From: Ramlibacter sp. WS9
GTDB lineage: Bacteria; Pseudomonadota; Gammaproteobacteria; Burkholderiales; Burkholderiaceae_C
Direction of reading: 5' to 3'
Length of the DNA stretch: 46,034 nucleotides
Assembly (NCBI RefSeq): GCF_003797765.1
Contig: NZ_RKMB01000036.1
Span: forward strand, 1 to 46,034
The position numbers and the translations under genes were made by a program. Position 1 is the stretch's first letter; each line of letters begins with the position of its first letter. Below, in pieces: positions 16,601-24,239 of this stretch. The notes beneath the pieces are model-generated. The model saw only the letters and a list, made by a program, of their open reading frames with translations. It did not search any database and was not told the DNA's origin.

Positions 16601-17421
16601 AACCGCGCCCACAGGCCCGCGCAGATCACCTGCAACTGAACCGGTTCGACGGAAACACCGGGCCGGCTGTCCAAGTGCCCGTCCGCGGTGCGCACACGGA
16701 TCTTGCTCAGGTCGGCGACCAGGGCTTGCGCAGCGTTCTGCCCGTCCGTCTCCGGAAAGGTCACCCCGCTCATCGCCACGGGCCCCTTCACCGCTTCCAC
16801 GCCCTGCGCAACGGTGAGCAGGTTGAGCCTGAAGGTGTTCGTCATTCGGGTGGGGACCAGCTCGCGAAACGGGTCGAGCCACGAGAAGTATTCCTCCCGC
16901 ATGCTGAGGATGAACCACACGGGGCTTTGCTCGCGCCCCAGCAACTCGCCCAGCTGCTTGAAGAAGGCTCGCTGGTCGGCAACGTCGATACCGGGCGTGA
17001 ACACTTCTTCGAACTGGTCGATCACCATCAGCAGCCGCTTGGGGCGCGTGCCTGTTTCAATCGGGATCCTGTTGAAGTAGTCCAGCAGCGTATCGCCCGG
17101 CTCGATCTTGCCGAGCCCCGCGCCTTCGAGCTGCTCCAGGACAACTTGCGCGAGCCAGTTCGAGGCGCCTTCCTTGCCCGCGGTGGGTGCGCCCCAGAGG
17201 CGCATCACCGGGAGCACATGAAATCTGTCCTTCAATCTGCTCAGGAGCCCGTTCTTCGCCCGGATCAACGAAGTCTTGCCCGCGCCCGACGGTGCGTAGA
17301 GCACGACAACACGATCTGCCACCACGCGATACCGCAGCTCCTCGAGCTCCTCATCGCGCCCAAAAATCTCGTTCCTTTCGGCGAAGGGGCTGGGGCCTAC
17401 ATACGGGCATTCCATGGTCAT
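13696..17421 (-). CDS. STAND NTPase with transmembrane segment and C-terminal WD40 repeats
   Basis: 1241 residues. An N-terminal nSTAND1-type NTPase begins CPYVGPSPFAERNEIFGRD, with Walker A APSGAGKTS (43-51) and Walker B LLMVIDQFEEVF (130-141). The winged-helix end carries the usual FELSHDSLCGPV (374-385). One hydrophobic segment follows at about 461-481. The remaining 700 residues are WD40-type repeats forming one or two propellers (for example SLAVSPDEKTVAAGNRAG, IHFWDVATR, LKYLADGRLLSVGWDGR). STAND proteins are signal-sensing switches: the repeats detect a ligand, and nucleotide-driven oligomerisation activates a partner. Its start overlaps the CHAT-SIR2 stop by ATGA. The single TM suggests sensing at the inner membrane. 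Confidence 0.9.
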   Translation of the reverse strand: MTMECPYVGPSPFAERNEIFGRDEELEELRYRVVADRVVVLYAPSGAGKTSLIRAKNGLLSRLKDRFHVLPVMRLWGAPTAGKEGASNWLAQVVLEQLEGAGLGKIEPGDTLLDYFNRIPIETGTRPKRLLMVIDQFEEVFTPGIDVADQRAFFKQLGELLGREQSPVWFILSMREEYFSWLDPFRELVPTRMTNTFRLNLLTVAQGVEAVKGPVAMSGVTFPETDGQNAAQALVADLSKIRVRTADGHLDSRPGVSVEPVQLQVICAGLWARLAERAGDKEIKTIRVEDLVDFKPEVALEEYCNESLAKVAADETRARKLRHWIDRKLLTPSGLRAQATIDPADTDCPTEAELKALQETHLVRAQSRQDGQWFELSHDSLCGPVRASIEKWRLKDATVWQELARFWHVGGEQTRFFKAISNKSRASIPVFLQEPGEFSEVENRFLSAFRDYQAQRKRDLMLHWGLAGVFACLLAGMAYLNSGYLQAKANLFSTRNVLATQAALQTILGSKPSLELAALAVVAGTDLQKQHNGLVGFDFRAVLVELLHRTRQIETVETLGGGNTKQAWSDDRFRVIAETGFDRFIVSVHDLKTGKEIWAPDQALMQKAHPRGVRSLALLAQGRLAIGGGEGGISVWDIEKKQQLVKLVAPAGAGSHLPLMHGPVRVLAESKGALIAGYEAGVVAAWNVQEQVPEGERLMSTSKQATRISGIVPFAGGSWLASADLADTESVTLIAVQDGKLSPDRKKLVAQPRESDFKGALYSLAVSPDEKTVAAGNRAGRIHFWDVATRTHTRVLDAHSDNVAQLKYLADGRLLSVGWDGRLKLWSFPAEGKGAPVAVTLIEIPRQLTAVALAEKPDSVYVTTEKGGVFRVSLAAARHPYGETIAHAPNARATGGLLAVGMDKLSLVTSDTAAVKMHVLDASGHIARSQQLPAAGTDALAWAPKAKMLIAAQKNGIRVHRGEDLKTVETKVLDLPPGGEIRSLAISDDGAVALALTKTAAPDVHFDMRFLSLAQEPAKARLCKADVPLELEPKKIRMAAFRPNSHDFAAVHGDTVSMWTVKLDAGGCPQVVPAAQAIQKTMYRGEVLAIAFEPTGRRLFVGNYAGLVFSVPVGGAAELPAPVHKDDSTSVTTALAVSANGVIVAGDDDGKLFVMHPAHAQPLHLPQDFHTSRIMSLSISADGLWLVSNGAAGTALWNLDIASWSAKACAFVTRDSFSPDDLKKYFQQVEEKPVACRKPVK

Positions 17422-19478
17422 GCCCCCTCCGAGGTGCGGCGCTGGAGTTCTTTGACGAAGGTGGGCACGTCACCCCAGTAGAGCTTCAACTTGGCCTTTT
17501 CCTGCAGGTACTCTTCGATGTACCGGCGCGCACTGCCCGGGTCCAGGATGCTGTTGGGATCGATCTGCACCGAGAAGTGCTCGTAGTCCTTGCGCAAGTC
17601 CTGCCCTGGCAAATTCAGCAGGCTGCGGAACAGCACGCGAAACTCCCACGCTTCGGCCTGGAAGCCGACGAAGAGCAAACCGCTGTCGGTCAGGCGATGG
17701 CGCACGGCCGAGGGAATGGATTCCGCGCTGGCGGTGGCCTTCGTGAGGTAGTCGAAGTATTGGTCTTCCGTCATCACCAGAGACCGGGGCTCCGCCAGAT
17801 CGCCGAACAGCTTCACGACGATCGGAAACTTCTCCGTGGGGCCGGCCATGGAGATCGACTTGGCCTCCTCAACGTACTCGTCGTCCTTCTTTTCGGCGAA
17901 CTTGTTCCAGCGAAGCAGCCGTACCCTGGGTCTCGCGCCTTGTTCGCGCAACGCGTCCACCAGCAGGTCGCTCGGGTCCGTGGTGACGTACACCGGCAGC
18001 TTGAAGCTCGCCAGCACCGCGTGCGGCTCCGAGGCATCGGCGGCACGCAGCCGTGCGCCGACCTGGGAAACCATTTCCCCCAAGCGGCTCAGCACCTCGT
18101 GTTCCTTGAGGCTCTTGAACTCTTCCGGCACCAGATCGGCATGCCGCTCCAGCAAGCCCCTGTAGACATGCAGGTAGAACTCGCGCCTGGGGAACGCGCC
18201 CTGCCGCATCACGGCCAGGTATTGAGCGACCTGCGGCAGGTCTTCGATCTGGTTGCCGCTCATGGGGTACCGGTACATCTCTCCCCACAAAGCGGCCAGC
18301 TCGCGACGGCTGCCGAACAGCGCTTCGGCCATCGATGGGCCCAGAACAGGCGTGCATTCGCGGGCGTTGAGGTTGCCCACGATGGAAGCCCATGGGTCGA
18401 TGCCGTCGTCTGATTTGCCGAAGCCGGGCCGGTACCAGATTCGCGCGCTGTCGAGCCGCGTGAACACGACGGGCATCCACCAGTCCGGCCGGTCGAGCAC
18501 CGCGGCACGCGCGGCCGCCGCCGCGCGATCGACTTCGCCGTGATTGGCGAGCTCCGCAAAAAACTTCGGCATGAACCGCGACGCCGTCTGCATCGTGAGA
18601 TTGCCCTGCATGGCCAACACCGCGGGCACGCCCTCTTTCGCCAGCAGCGGGCCCAGCGCCGTCAACGCGTCTTTCGTCGGCATGCCCGTTCCCGAGCTCT
18701 GGCAAGAGCACAGCACCACCAGTGTCGGCCCCTTCTCCAACGCGCCGATCCTCGCCGCCAGCTCTTGCCCGTCGACCAGGTCACGCCCGCCGTCCGCGCC
18801 CTCGAGCCAGAGCTTGGGCCCCTTGGATGTCATCGCTCCGTGGCACACCAGGTAGAGGATGTCGACACCCTCAGCCAACCCGGCGAGAAGGCCTTCAGCC
18901 GTCGCCTGGCCGCCGGACGCGAGCACCGTCGGCACCAGCGGCGAAAGTGCCTGTTGCGCGACCGACACCTCGGTGGGCACGTCGATCTGCGCAAAGTCGG
19001 CGTTCAAGCCACTGGGATTGGCCACCACGATCAGCGCCTGCAGCCCTTGCTTCGCGCGCAGCTTCGGCAAGCGCAGCTCGCGGCTGAACAGGTAGCGGGA
19101 AAAAATGCTCTGGCCCGAAAGGAGCAGGAAGCTGTCGTCACGCGGATCGGTCAGCGTCTCCCACCGCAAACTGTGCAGGGCCGACGCACCCGGATCGATG
19201 CGCAGCCGGACCCGCAATTGCAGGCCGGCGTTTTCGGAACGCGCCTGGGCCGCGACCAGCGCGTCACGGATCGCAGGCGGCCCGAAGATCGCCTGGGACA
19301 GTGCCTTGCCGCACTCGCGCGGGTCGGGAGAAAAGTGCTCGGGAGCGGCCGCGCTCAGCGTGATCGGCACATTCGGCGTGATGCTGTCGCCTTCGTCTAC
19401 CCGATGCCGCGCGCCAACCTGAAAATTATCTTGAGCATCTCGCTGGATGACGATCTCAAGCTCTGAATAGAGCTTCAT
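17418..19478 (-). CDS. CHAT protease - SIR2-like fusion protein
   Basis: 686 residues. Residues about 90-345 are a CHAT domain (caspase-like peptidase): His213 in ILYLVCHGAM and Cys259 in VVLCSCQSSGTG form the dyad, and the following AKEGVPAVLAMQ is the typical CHAT strand. Residues about 370-640 resemble the SIR2-like domain of defence proteins: CTPVLGPSM, then LPVYVTTDPSDLLVDAL, then IVVKLFGDL...SLVMTEDQYFDYL, and SGLLFVGFQAEAWEFRVL. SIR2-like domains in such proteins usually cleave NAD. The sequence near the nucleotide loop is GPSM rather than GAGxS, so activity needs testing. First gene of the operon, coupled to the STAND gene by ATGA. A weak promoter may lie about 65 bases upstream (TATACT near 19540). 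Confidence 0.85.
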   Translation of the reverse strand: MKLYSELEIVIQRDAQDNFQVGARHRVDEGDSITPNVPITLSAAAPEHFSPDPRECGKALSQAIFGPPAIRDALVAAQARSENAGLQLRVRLRIDPGASALHSLRWETLTDPRDDSFLLLSGQSIFSRYLFSRELRLPKLRAKQGLQALIVVANPSGLNADFAQIDVPTEVSVAQQALSPLVPTVLASGGQATAEGLLAGLAEGVDILYLVCHGAMTSKGPKLWLEGADGGRDLVDGQELAARIGALEKGPTLVVLCSCQSSGTGMPTKDALTALGPLLAKEGVPAVLAMQGNLTMQTASRFMPKFFAELANHGEVDRAAAAARAAVLDRPDWWMPVVFTRLDSARIWYRPGFGKSDDGIDPWASIVGNLNARECTPVLGPSMAEALFGSRRELAALWGEMYRYPMSGNQIEDLPQVAQYLAVMRQGAFPRREFYLHVYRGLLERHADLVPEEFKSLKEHEVLSRLGEMVSQVGARLRAADASEPHAVLASFKLPVYVTTDPSDLLVDALREQGARPRVRLLRWNKFAEKKDDEYVEEAKSISMAGPTEKFPIVVKLFGDLAEPRSLVMTEDQYFDYLTKATASAESIPSAVRHRLTDSGLLFVGFQAEAWEFRVLFRSLLNLPGQDLRKDYEHFSVQIDPNSILDPGSARRYIEEYLQEKAKLKLYWGDVPTFVKELQRRTSEGA

Positions 19479-19577
19479 CCCTCAACGTGCCCGGTCTTGA
19501 GCCTCAGTCGAAATCGCATGGACCCCTCTCTTTGTGAGGGCGAGTATATGCACCGCCCCGAGCAAAGTCATCCCAAT

Positions 19578-20066
19578 TCAGCGGTGCGGCCCCTTGGACT
19601 CGTGCCATTGCGCGAGCGACATGCTGGGATATTCCTCGAAGCGCGGATCCTCGGCATTGCCTTCAACCTGCACCCATGGCGCCTTGGAGCCGAGCATGAT
19701 GTGCACGTTCTCGGGCGGCGGCGGCAGCGGCGTGTCGATCGCGCTGGCGTGCGGGTGCACCAAGTCAGGCCATCGCGGATCCCACGCCCACAGCGCGCTT
19801 CCGCAGCGGGAACAAAAGTAGCGGCGCGCCTCGCTCAGATGGGTTTTCGTTTCGCCCTCCTCAGCGATGCGAGCCTGGTAGATGCCAAGGTATCGCTTGC
19901 CCGTCACCTTCATGCTGTGCGTGGCAGCGCCCAGATTGATGGCATAGCCGCCGCCACCGGCCGTCTTGCGGCAGATCGAGCAGTAGCAACGCATGAACGG
20001 CACCGGTTCTGGCGCATCGACGGTGAACCTGACCTTCTGGCAGTGGCAAGAGCCTTCCAATCGCAT
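19578..20066 (-). CDS. GFA/CENP-V family zinc protein
   Basis: 162 residues. The zinc-binding cysteines of the GFA (glutathione-dependent formaldehyde-activating) family are all present: SCHCQKV at the start, FMRCYCSICRKTAGGG and RRYFCSRCGSALW. Members coordinate two zinc ions, and some bind glutathione, although the original formaldehyde-activating activity is not general. The gene lies about 100 bases upstream of the CHAT/STAND operon on the same strand and 18 bases after the DUF1345 gene. Nothing suggests that it belongs to the immune operon, and it is likely a background housekeeping gene. Confidence 0.88.
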   Translation of the reverse strand: MRLEGSCHCQKVRFTVDAPEPVPFMRCYCSICRKTAGGGGYAINLGAATHSMKVTGKRYLGIYQARIAEEGETKTHLSEARRYFCSRCGSALWAWDPRWPDLVHPHASAIDTPLPPPPENVHIMLGSKAPWVQVEGNAEDPRFEEYPSMSLAQWHESKGPHR

Positions 20067-20084
20067 GACTTTCCTTTCGTGTCA

Positions 20085-20753
20085 CTACCGAGCGCCCACC
20101 AGGCTTGCCGCGATGTTGATCGTCAAGCCCAGGATCGCCAGGTTGAAGAAGAAGCACAGCACCGCTTGCGCCAGCACCGTTGCGCGCATCGCGGTGGTTC
20201 GCACCGCCACATCCGATGTTTGCACCGCCATGGAGATCGTGAACGCGAAGTACATGAAGTCCAGGTACGACGGCGACTTGAGCTCCTCTGGGAACTGAAG
20301 CGGCAGGCGATGGGCGGGCGCAGAGTAATACATGTGTGCGTAGTGAAAGGTGTAGAGCGCGCCGATCAGCAGCCACGACCCCACCACGGTGAGCAGCGTG
20401 ACGCCATACACGAACAACCGGCTTTCGCCGTTCTCGCGGCCGTGTGCCAGCTCCACCATGATGGCCGCAAGGCTCAGCACGGCGGCGGTGCACATCAACA
20501 CCAGCAGGCCCGCGCTGCTGGCGTCTTCCTGTTGGGCGATGCCGCGCACGCCTTCGGACGTGACGCGCAGCATCAGCCAGACGAGCGCCGCAAGGTAAGG
20601 CCAGACGCCGAGGTTCCAGGCCACCAGCACACGCGCGGTGAACGTCCAGGCTTCAGGAAGGAAGAAGAACGCAGCCACCGCGCCCATGCCCGCGGCAAGG
20701 AGCCGGGGCCGGTGCAGCCCGGCTTGGCGGAAGCGGCTGGCGAATGAACTCAC
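20085..20753 (-). CDS. DUF1345 membrane protein
   Basis: About 223 residues with five hydrophobic segments. The sequence DFMYFAFTISMAVQTSDV near residue 170 is the DUF1345 signature. These are inner-membrane proteins of unknown function. Two GTG starts are possible (20783 and 20753), neither with a clear ribosome binding site. I took the shorter one because the first ten residues of the longer form are not membrane or family sequence. The GFA gene follows 18 bases downstream, probably as an operon. Confidence 0.8.
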   Translation of the reverse strand: MSSFASRFRQAGLHRPRLLAAGMGAVAAFFFLPEAWTFTARVLVAWNLGVWPYLAALVWLMLRVTSEGVRGIAQQEDASSAGLLVLMCTAAVLSLAAIMVELAHGRENGESRLFVYGVTLLTVVGSWLLIGALYTFHYAHMYYSAPAHRLPLQFPEELKSPSYLDFMYFAFTISMAVQTSDVAVRTTAMRATVLAQAVLCFFFNLAILGLTINIAASLVGAR

Positions 20754-20806
20754 GCGGTGGAGGGTACCACCGGGTGCGTGCACGTGCGGGCCTCCCCAAG
20801 TCTGTC

Positions 20807-20827
20807 ATTGCGGGCTCGACCCGCAAT
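20807..20827. repeat. REP-like palindrome (ATTGCGGG family), copy 3
   Basis: ATTGCGGG and CCCGCAAT around CTCGA, preceded by GTC and followed by CCATG. It sits between the DUF1080 stop and the DUF1345 start. Palindromes of this form are common intergenic repeats in betaproteobacteria. Confidence 0.75.
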
Positions 20828-20843
20828 CCATGCCTCCAACAGC

Positions 20844-21437
20844 TCAGAGCGGCTTGATCTCCACCTTGCGCCACTTGATCGTGCCCCGACCCCATTGCAG
20901 CGCGACCGGGCCACTGGCGAGCTTTGCGTGGCGGGTGTCGACCGTTTTCACACCGTTGAGCACCAGCACGAGATGGTCGCCCTTCATGGTGATCTCATAG
21001 GTGTTCCACTTGCCGCCCGCCTTGGGCATGGGCGAAACCGGCGCGACCTTGACGATGGCGCCGGTGCCGTACGTCGGATCCGGGCGCTGGTCAAAGATGT
21101 TCGCCTCGTAGCAGTTTTCGTCGGTGATGTTGGCCGGCTCCTGGCAGCGCATGAAGATGCCGCTGTTGGCGTCGTCGCTCGACCAGAACTCCGCGCGGAC
21201 CATGAAGTCCTTGTACGAATTCTTCGTCACCAGATAGCCCGGCGTCTTGCCGCCGCTGCTGGCCTGGATGGTTCCTTCCATCATCTTCCAGTCGGCCCCG
21301 CCGATGCTGGTGAAGTTATCCATCCCCCGATCGCCATCGACCAGGCTCGTCCAGCCGCCCGCACCCATGTGGCCGCAGCCCGCCAGTGCAAAGGCCAAGG
21401 CGAAGCCGCCACCCAGTTTGATCAACCCACCACGCAT
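20844..21437 (-). CDS. DUF1080 (3-keto-disaccharide hydrolase-like) lipoprotein
   Basis: 197 residues. The start ATG 21437 follows ACAGGAGACAGGC, a strong ribosome binding site, and opens a lipoprotein signal: a hydrophobic stretch ends in the lipobox LALAGC (Cys about residue 21). An upstream ATG at 21467 would disrupt the signal. The mature part is a concanavalin-like beta-sandwich of the DUF1080 family: GWTSLVDGDRGMDNF, DFMVRAEFW, NSGIFMRC, WNTYEITMKGDHLVLVLNGV. Some DUF1080 members hydrolyse 3-keto-glycosides, and many are uncharacterised. No sugar-utilisation genes are nearby. Confidence 0.85.
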   Translation of the reverse strand: MRGGLIKLGGGFALAFALAGCGHMGAGGWTSLVDGDRGMDNFTSIGGADWKMMEGTIQASSGGKTPGYLVTKNSYKDFMVRAEFWSSDDANSGIFMRCQEPANITDENCYEANIFDQRPDPTYGTGAIVKVAPVSPMPKAGGKWNTYEITMKGDHLVLVLNGVKTVDTRHAKLASGPVALQWGRGTIKWRKVEIKPL

Positions 21438-21567
21438 GCCTGTCTCCTGTTGTGTTTGCAGTGGCATGCTAACCGCGTGGGTGGTGAATGGAAAGGCGCG
21501 GCCAGCTCATCTGCTGATACAATTTGTCACTTAGGCCCTTTGTTTTCTGAAGGGCGGGAGGCAATTC

Positions 21568-23046
21568 TTGGACTCGACAAACACGAAGATCTCGCAGTTG
21601 TATGCCGCCCTGTTCGGTCGCGCGCCCGACTGGGAGGGGTTGCAATACTGGAAGTACTTGATGGATCTGGGGCAGATGGCGGTTGTGGCCGACCAAATGT
21701 TTGCCACCGCGCCCGCCCGCGCCTACTTCCCCAACGAAGCGACCAACGAGCAGGTCATTGCGTCTTTCTACGTCAATGTGCTGGGGCGAATTGCTGACGC
21801 GGAAGGCTTGGCCTTTTGGACGGCGCAGCTCAATAAGCCAGGCGCGACACCAGGATCCGTCATCAGCGCAATGATCGACGTCATCGCCCATTACACCGGC
21901 ACCGACCCCGCAGGGCTGGTAAGTGCGGCTCTTTTCAATAATCGAACTGCCGCGGCGCAGTTCTACGCCGAAGGCGGCGGCTCGGTTGCCAATGCTACGC
22001 AGGTGCTCGCGGGCGTGACCGCGCAAGCGCAGTCGGTGCTCGATGCACGCGTGATCGAGATGCAAAACGTCGGCGGCCAAGTAAACGTCGGTGGATATAC
22101 CGACATCACACTGAGCAACCTGACAGGCAACCTGGAACTTTCCAACGTGGCCGACGGCGCTGTCTTTCACATCGGCCAAGGCGTGGGCAATTTTTACGTG
22201 CTGGCGCATATGCACAACGACAACGAAGTCGTCGCCGGCAACGACTTGTCGGTGCATCTGGCTCCCAACAACGATTTCAGCACACTGACATTGCTGGCAA
22301 TCTCCGTAGACGATCTGACGCTCGTGATGCCGCCAGCGGAATCTGCGACTCCGCTTGGCAACCATGTGAATTTGAGCAGCATCAGTCACCTCGATTCGCT
22401 CGTTGTCACCGGTGAAGCCCCCGGCGGACTCTTGTTGTCTTATGTGAATGCCGACGTCGTTGACTTGTCTGGCTTTGTTGGCTCTGTTGGAGTCAATGCG
22501 GCTGCCGTGGGTCGTGTGATCGGCAGCAGCGGTGCGGACGAGATATATGCGAATGGCACGGTCGGAAGCGTCGAAGCAGGCGCCGGAAACGACATCCTTG
22601 GTGGCCGCGGCGCTGTCAAACTTCTGGGCGGCGCTGGGGCTGATCGATTCATTTTCAGCGACCACCCCGAGCTGCAACTGCCGATCGTTGGAGACTTCAA
22701 AAAAGGCACCGATACCCTGGACCTTCATCCGCTGGTGACAAATTTCAGCTATCCGAATCCGAATGTAGGCGCCGATTTCGATTACGGCACGTGGTATTCC
22801 AAAAAGATCTCCCTCGCTTCGGGCGCCAGCTTCAACGCCTACCTCAATGCTGCGGCAAGCAAGCAGCCGAGCTCCACGCACGCAGCTATCACTTGGTTTC
22901 AGCACGGCGGCGATGCCTACGTGGTGGTAGACAACAGTTACGCGCAATCCACGTTTCAGAACGGCGCCGACAGGCACATCAAGCTGGTGGGCGTGACGGA
23001 CCTAAGTACGTTGACGTTTGACTCTGCTCAGGGCTTGCTTCACTAA
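21568..23046 (+). CDS. DUF4214 / RTX-type secreted protein
   Basis: 492 residues. It uses a TTG start at 21568 behind GGGCGGGAGGC, a strong ribosome binding site. The N-terminal 110 residues hold two DUF4214 units (YAALFGRAPDWEGLQYW and FYVNVLGRIADAEGLAFW), often found at the start of adhesin or S-layer-like proteins in this group. A beta-rich middle section follows (net of DLTL/NLTGNLELS strands). Near residue 345 there are RTX-like calcium turns (EAGAGNDILGG, LLGGAGADRF) and a typical post-RTX FKKGTDTLDL. No Sec signal was seen, and the C-terminal RTX region suggests type I secretion. No ABC/HlyD genes are in this window. Confidence 0.85.
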   Translation: MDSTNTKISQLYAALFGRAPDWEGLQYWKYLMDLGQMAVVADQMFATAPARAYFPNEATNEQVIASFYVNVLGRIADAEGLAFWTAQLNKPGATPGSVISAMIDVIAHYTGTDPAGLVSAALFNNRTAAAQFYAEGGGSVANATQVLAGVTAQAQSVLDARVIEMQNVGGQVNVGGYTDITLSNLTGNLELSNVADGAVFHIGQGVGNFYVLAHMHNDNEVVAGNDLSVHLAPNNDFSTLTLLAISVDDLTLVMPPAESATPLGNHVNLSSISHLDSLVVTGEAPGGLLLSYVNADVVDLSGFVGSVGVNAAAVGRVIGSSGADEIYANGTVGSVEAGAGNDILGGRGAVKLLGGAGADRFIFSDHPELQLPIVGDFKKGTDTLDLHPLVTNFSYPNPNVGADFDYGTWYSKKISLASGASFNAYLNAAASKQPSSTHAAITWFQHGGDAYVVVDNSYAQSTFQNGADRHIKLVGVTDLSTLTFDSAQGLLH

Positions 23047-23085
23047 TTCGGTGCCGCGCACCGCCTGTCGAGGCCCAGTGGCCAA

Positions 23086-23292
23086 CTACTCGGGCACACC
23101 CACCCCCAAATACTGCCCGATCCAATACGGCACACCCGCCAAGCCTGCCAAGCCGCCCACCGCATTCAGCACCCACCCCAGGGTGCGCTGCCAGTTCCTC
23201 CCGGGCGGTGCAGTCAAAACCAGACCCACGCCGATCAAGAGTGGCACAAAGAAATAGATTGCCAAGAGTTGGAAGACGGCCAGGCGCAACAT
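23086..23292 (-). CDS. Small two-TM membrane protein
   Basis: 68 residues. Start ATG 23292 with GCAGGGGAGTCTG upstream. Two hydrophobic helices (about 3-24 and 38-60) are linked by a short basic loop (PPGRNWQRTL), the shape of a small inner-membrane protein. It starts 16 bases after the GST stop and on the same strand, so it may be cotranscribed with it. No family recognised. Confidence 0.65.
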   Translation of the reverse strand: MLRLAVFQLLAIYFFVPLLIGVGLVLTAPPGRNWQRTLGWVLNAVGGLAGLAGVPYWIGQYLGVGVPE

Positions 23293-23308
23293 CAGACTCC
23301 CCTGCTTT

Positions 23309-23998
23309 TCAACTTGCCGCCAACCGCGCGTTCTGCGGAAACAACGCCTTCTTCGCCTCGTCATCCACTTCCTGCTTGAACACGAAGCGCTCCTTCAGCG
23401 CCTCGGCCCGCTGCGCGGCGGGGCGAGCGTTGATGGCGTCGAGGTGGCGTTTGACGTGGGGGAACTGCGCCCACCCCTGCTCACCCATCAGGCGCGGGAT
23501 GAGGCGCGCCCAGCCCCACACCGCCATGTCCACCAGCGTGTACGTGTCGCCCAGCATCCAGCGCTTGCCGGCCAGCTGGCTGTTGACGATGCCCCAGTGC
23601 CTTTCGGCCTCGAAGGTGTAGCGGTTGACGGCGTACACCTTGGGTTCTGGCGCGTAGAGCTTGAAATGCATCGCCTGCCCGCAATACGGCCCGATGCCGG
23701 TGGCCACGAACATCAGCCACGAATACATCTGCGCCCGCTCGGCCGGCGTGTCGGGCGGCAGGAACAGGCCCGTCTTCTCGGCCAGGTACAGCAGGATCGC
23801 GTTGCTGTCGAACACCGCGGCGTCGCCATCGACCAGCGCCGGCGTCTTGCCGTTGGGGTTGATGGCGCGAAAGGCCGGAAGGTGCTGCTCGCCCCTGCGC
23901 GTGTCCACCGGGATCACCTCGTAGGGGAGGCCGGCCTCCTCCAGGTAGAGGGCTACCTTCAGCGGGTTTGGGGAGGGATGGTAGTGGAGCTGGAGCAT
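23309..23998 (-). CDS. Glutathione S-transferase (intact copy)
   Basis: 229 residues. The thioredoxin-fold N-domain opens MLQLHYHPSPNPLKVAL (the first Ser is the likely catalytic contact for glutathione), with NPNGKTPALVDG (cis-Pro) and the FDSNAILLYLAEKTG glutathione motif. The C-domain is all-helical (RHWGIVNSQL, LGDTYTLVDMAVWGW). This resembles the Ure2p/YfcG class, cytosolic and glutathione- or disulfide-active. ATG 23998 is preferred over an in-frame GTG at 24001. It is the only complete copy in the window: pieces of near-identical GST genes lie at 24804-24854, 32799-33008 and 37300-37634. Confidence 0.92.
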   Translation of the reverse strand: MLQLHYHPSPNPLKVALYLEEAGLPYEVIPVDTRRGEQHLPAFRAINPNGKTPALVDGDAAVFDSNAILLYLAEKTGLFLPPDTPAERAQMYSWLMFVATGIGPYCGQAMHFKLYAPEPKVYAVNRYTFEAERHWGIVNSQLAGKRWMLGDTYTLVDMAVWGWARLIPRLMGEQGWAQFPHVKRHLDAINARPAAQRAEALKERFVFKQEVDDEAKKALFPQNARLAAS

Positions 23999-24220
23999 CA
24001 CTCATTCTAGGGTTGCCCACTGGCGCGCCAAGCGGGTCGTCGGATCGATGGACGACGAATGGTTCGATGGCTTGCGCCAGCGTGCGCGCAGCCGCCGCGC
24101 CGCATGATGCGCAAGGCGGTAGTACGTCGCAGCCAGGCCCAGAAAGACATCGAAATGAGGTCATCGATGGGCTTGGTGGGCAAGGGCAGGATCTTCGGAC
24201 TTTGCCAAATTTTGCCATGA

Positions 24221-24239
24221 TGGCTATCATCGACAGCCA
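24221..24239. promoter_or_regulatory. Possible ParD autoregulatory operator
   Basis: Imperfect palindrome TGGCTaTCATCGAcAGCCA immediately ahead of, and touching, the parD start. ParD-type ribbon-helix-helix antitoxins usually repress their own promoter at such sites. The match is suggestive only. Confidence 0.35.

Noticed and set aside
12231..17481. Long plus-strand open frames (12231-13703, 15439-17481) opposite the hydrolase and STAND genes
   Set aside because: Antisense frames of GC-rich genes: composition is Arg/Ala/His/Gln-rich with no family motifs, and they lie wholly inside well-supported minus-strand genes.
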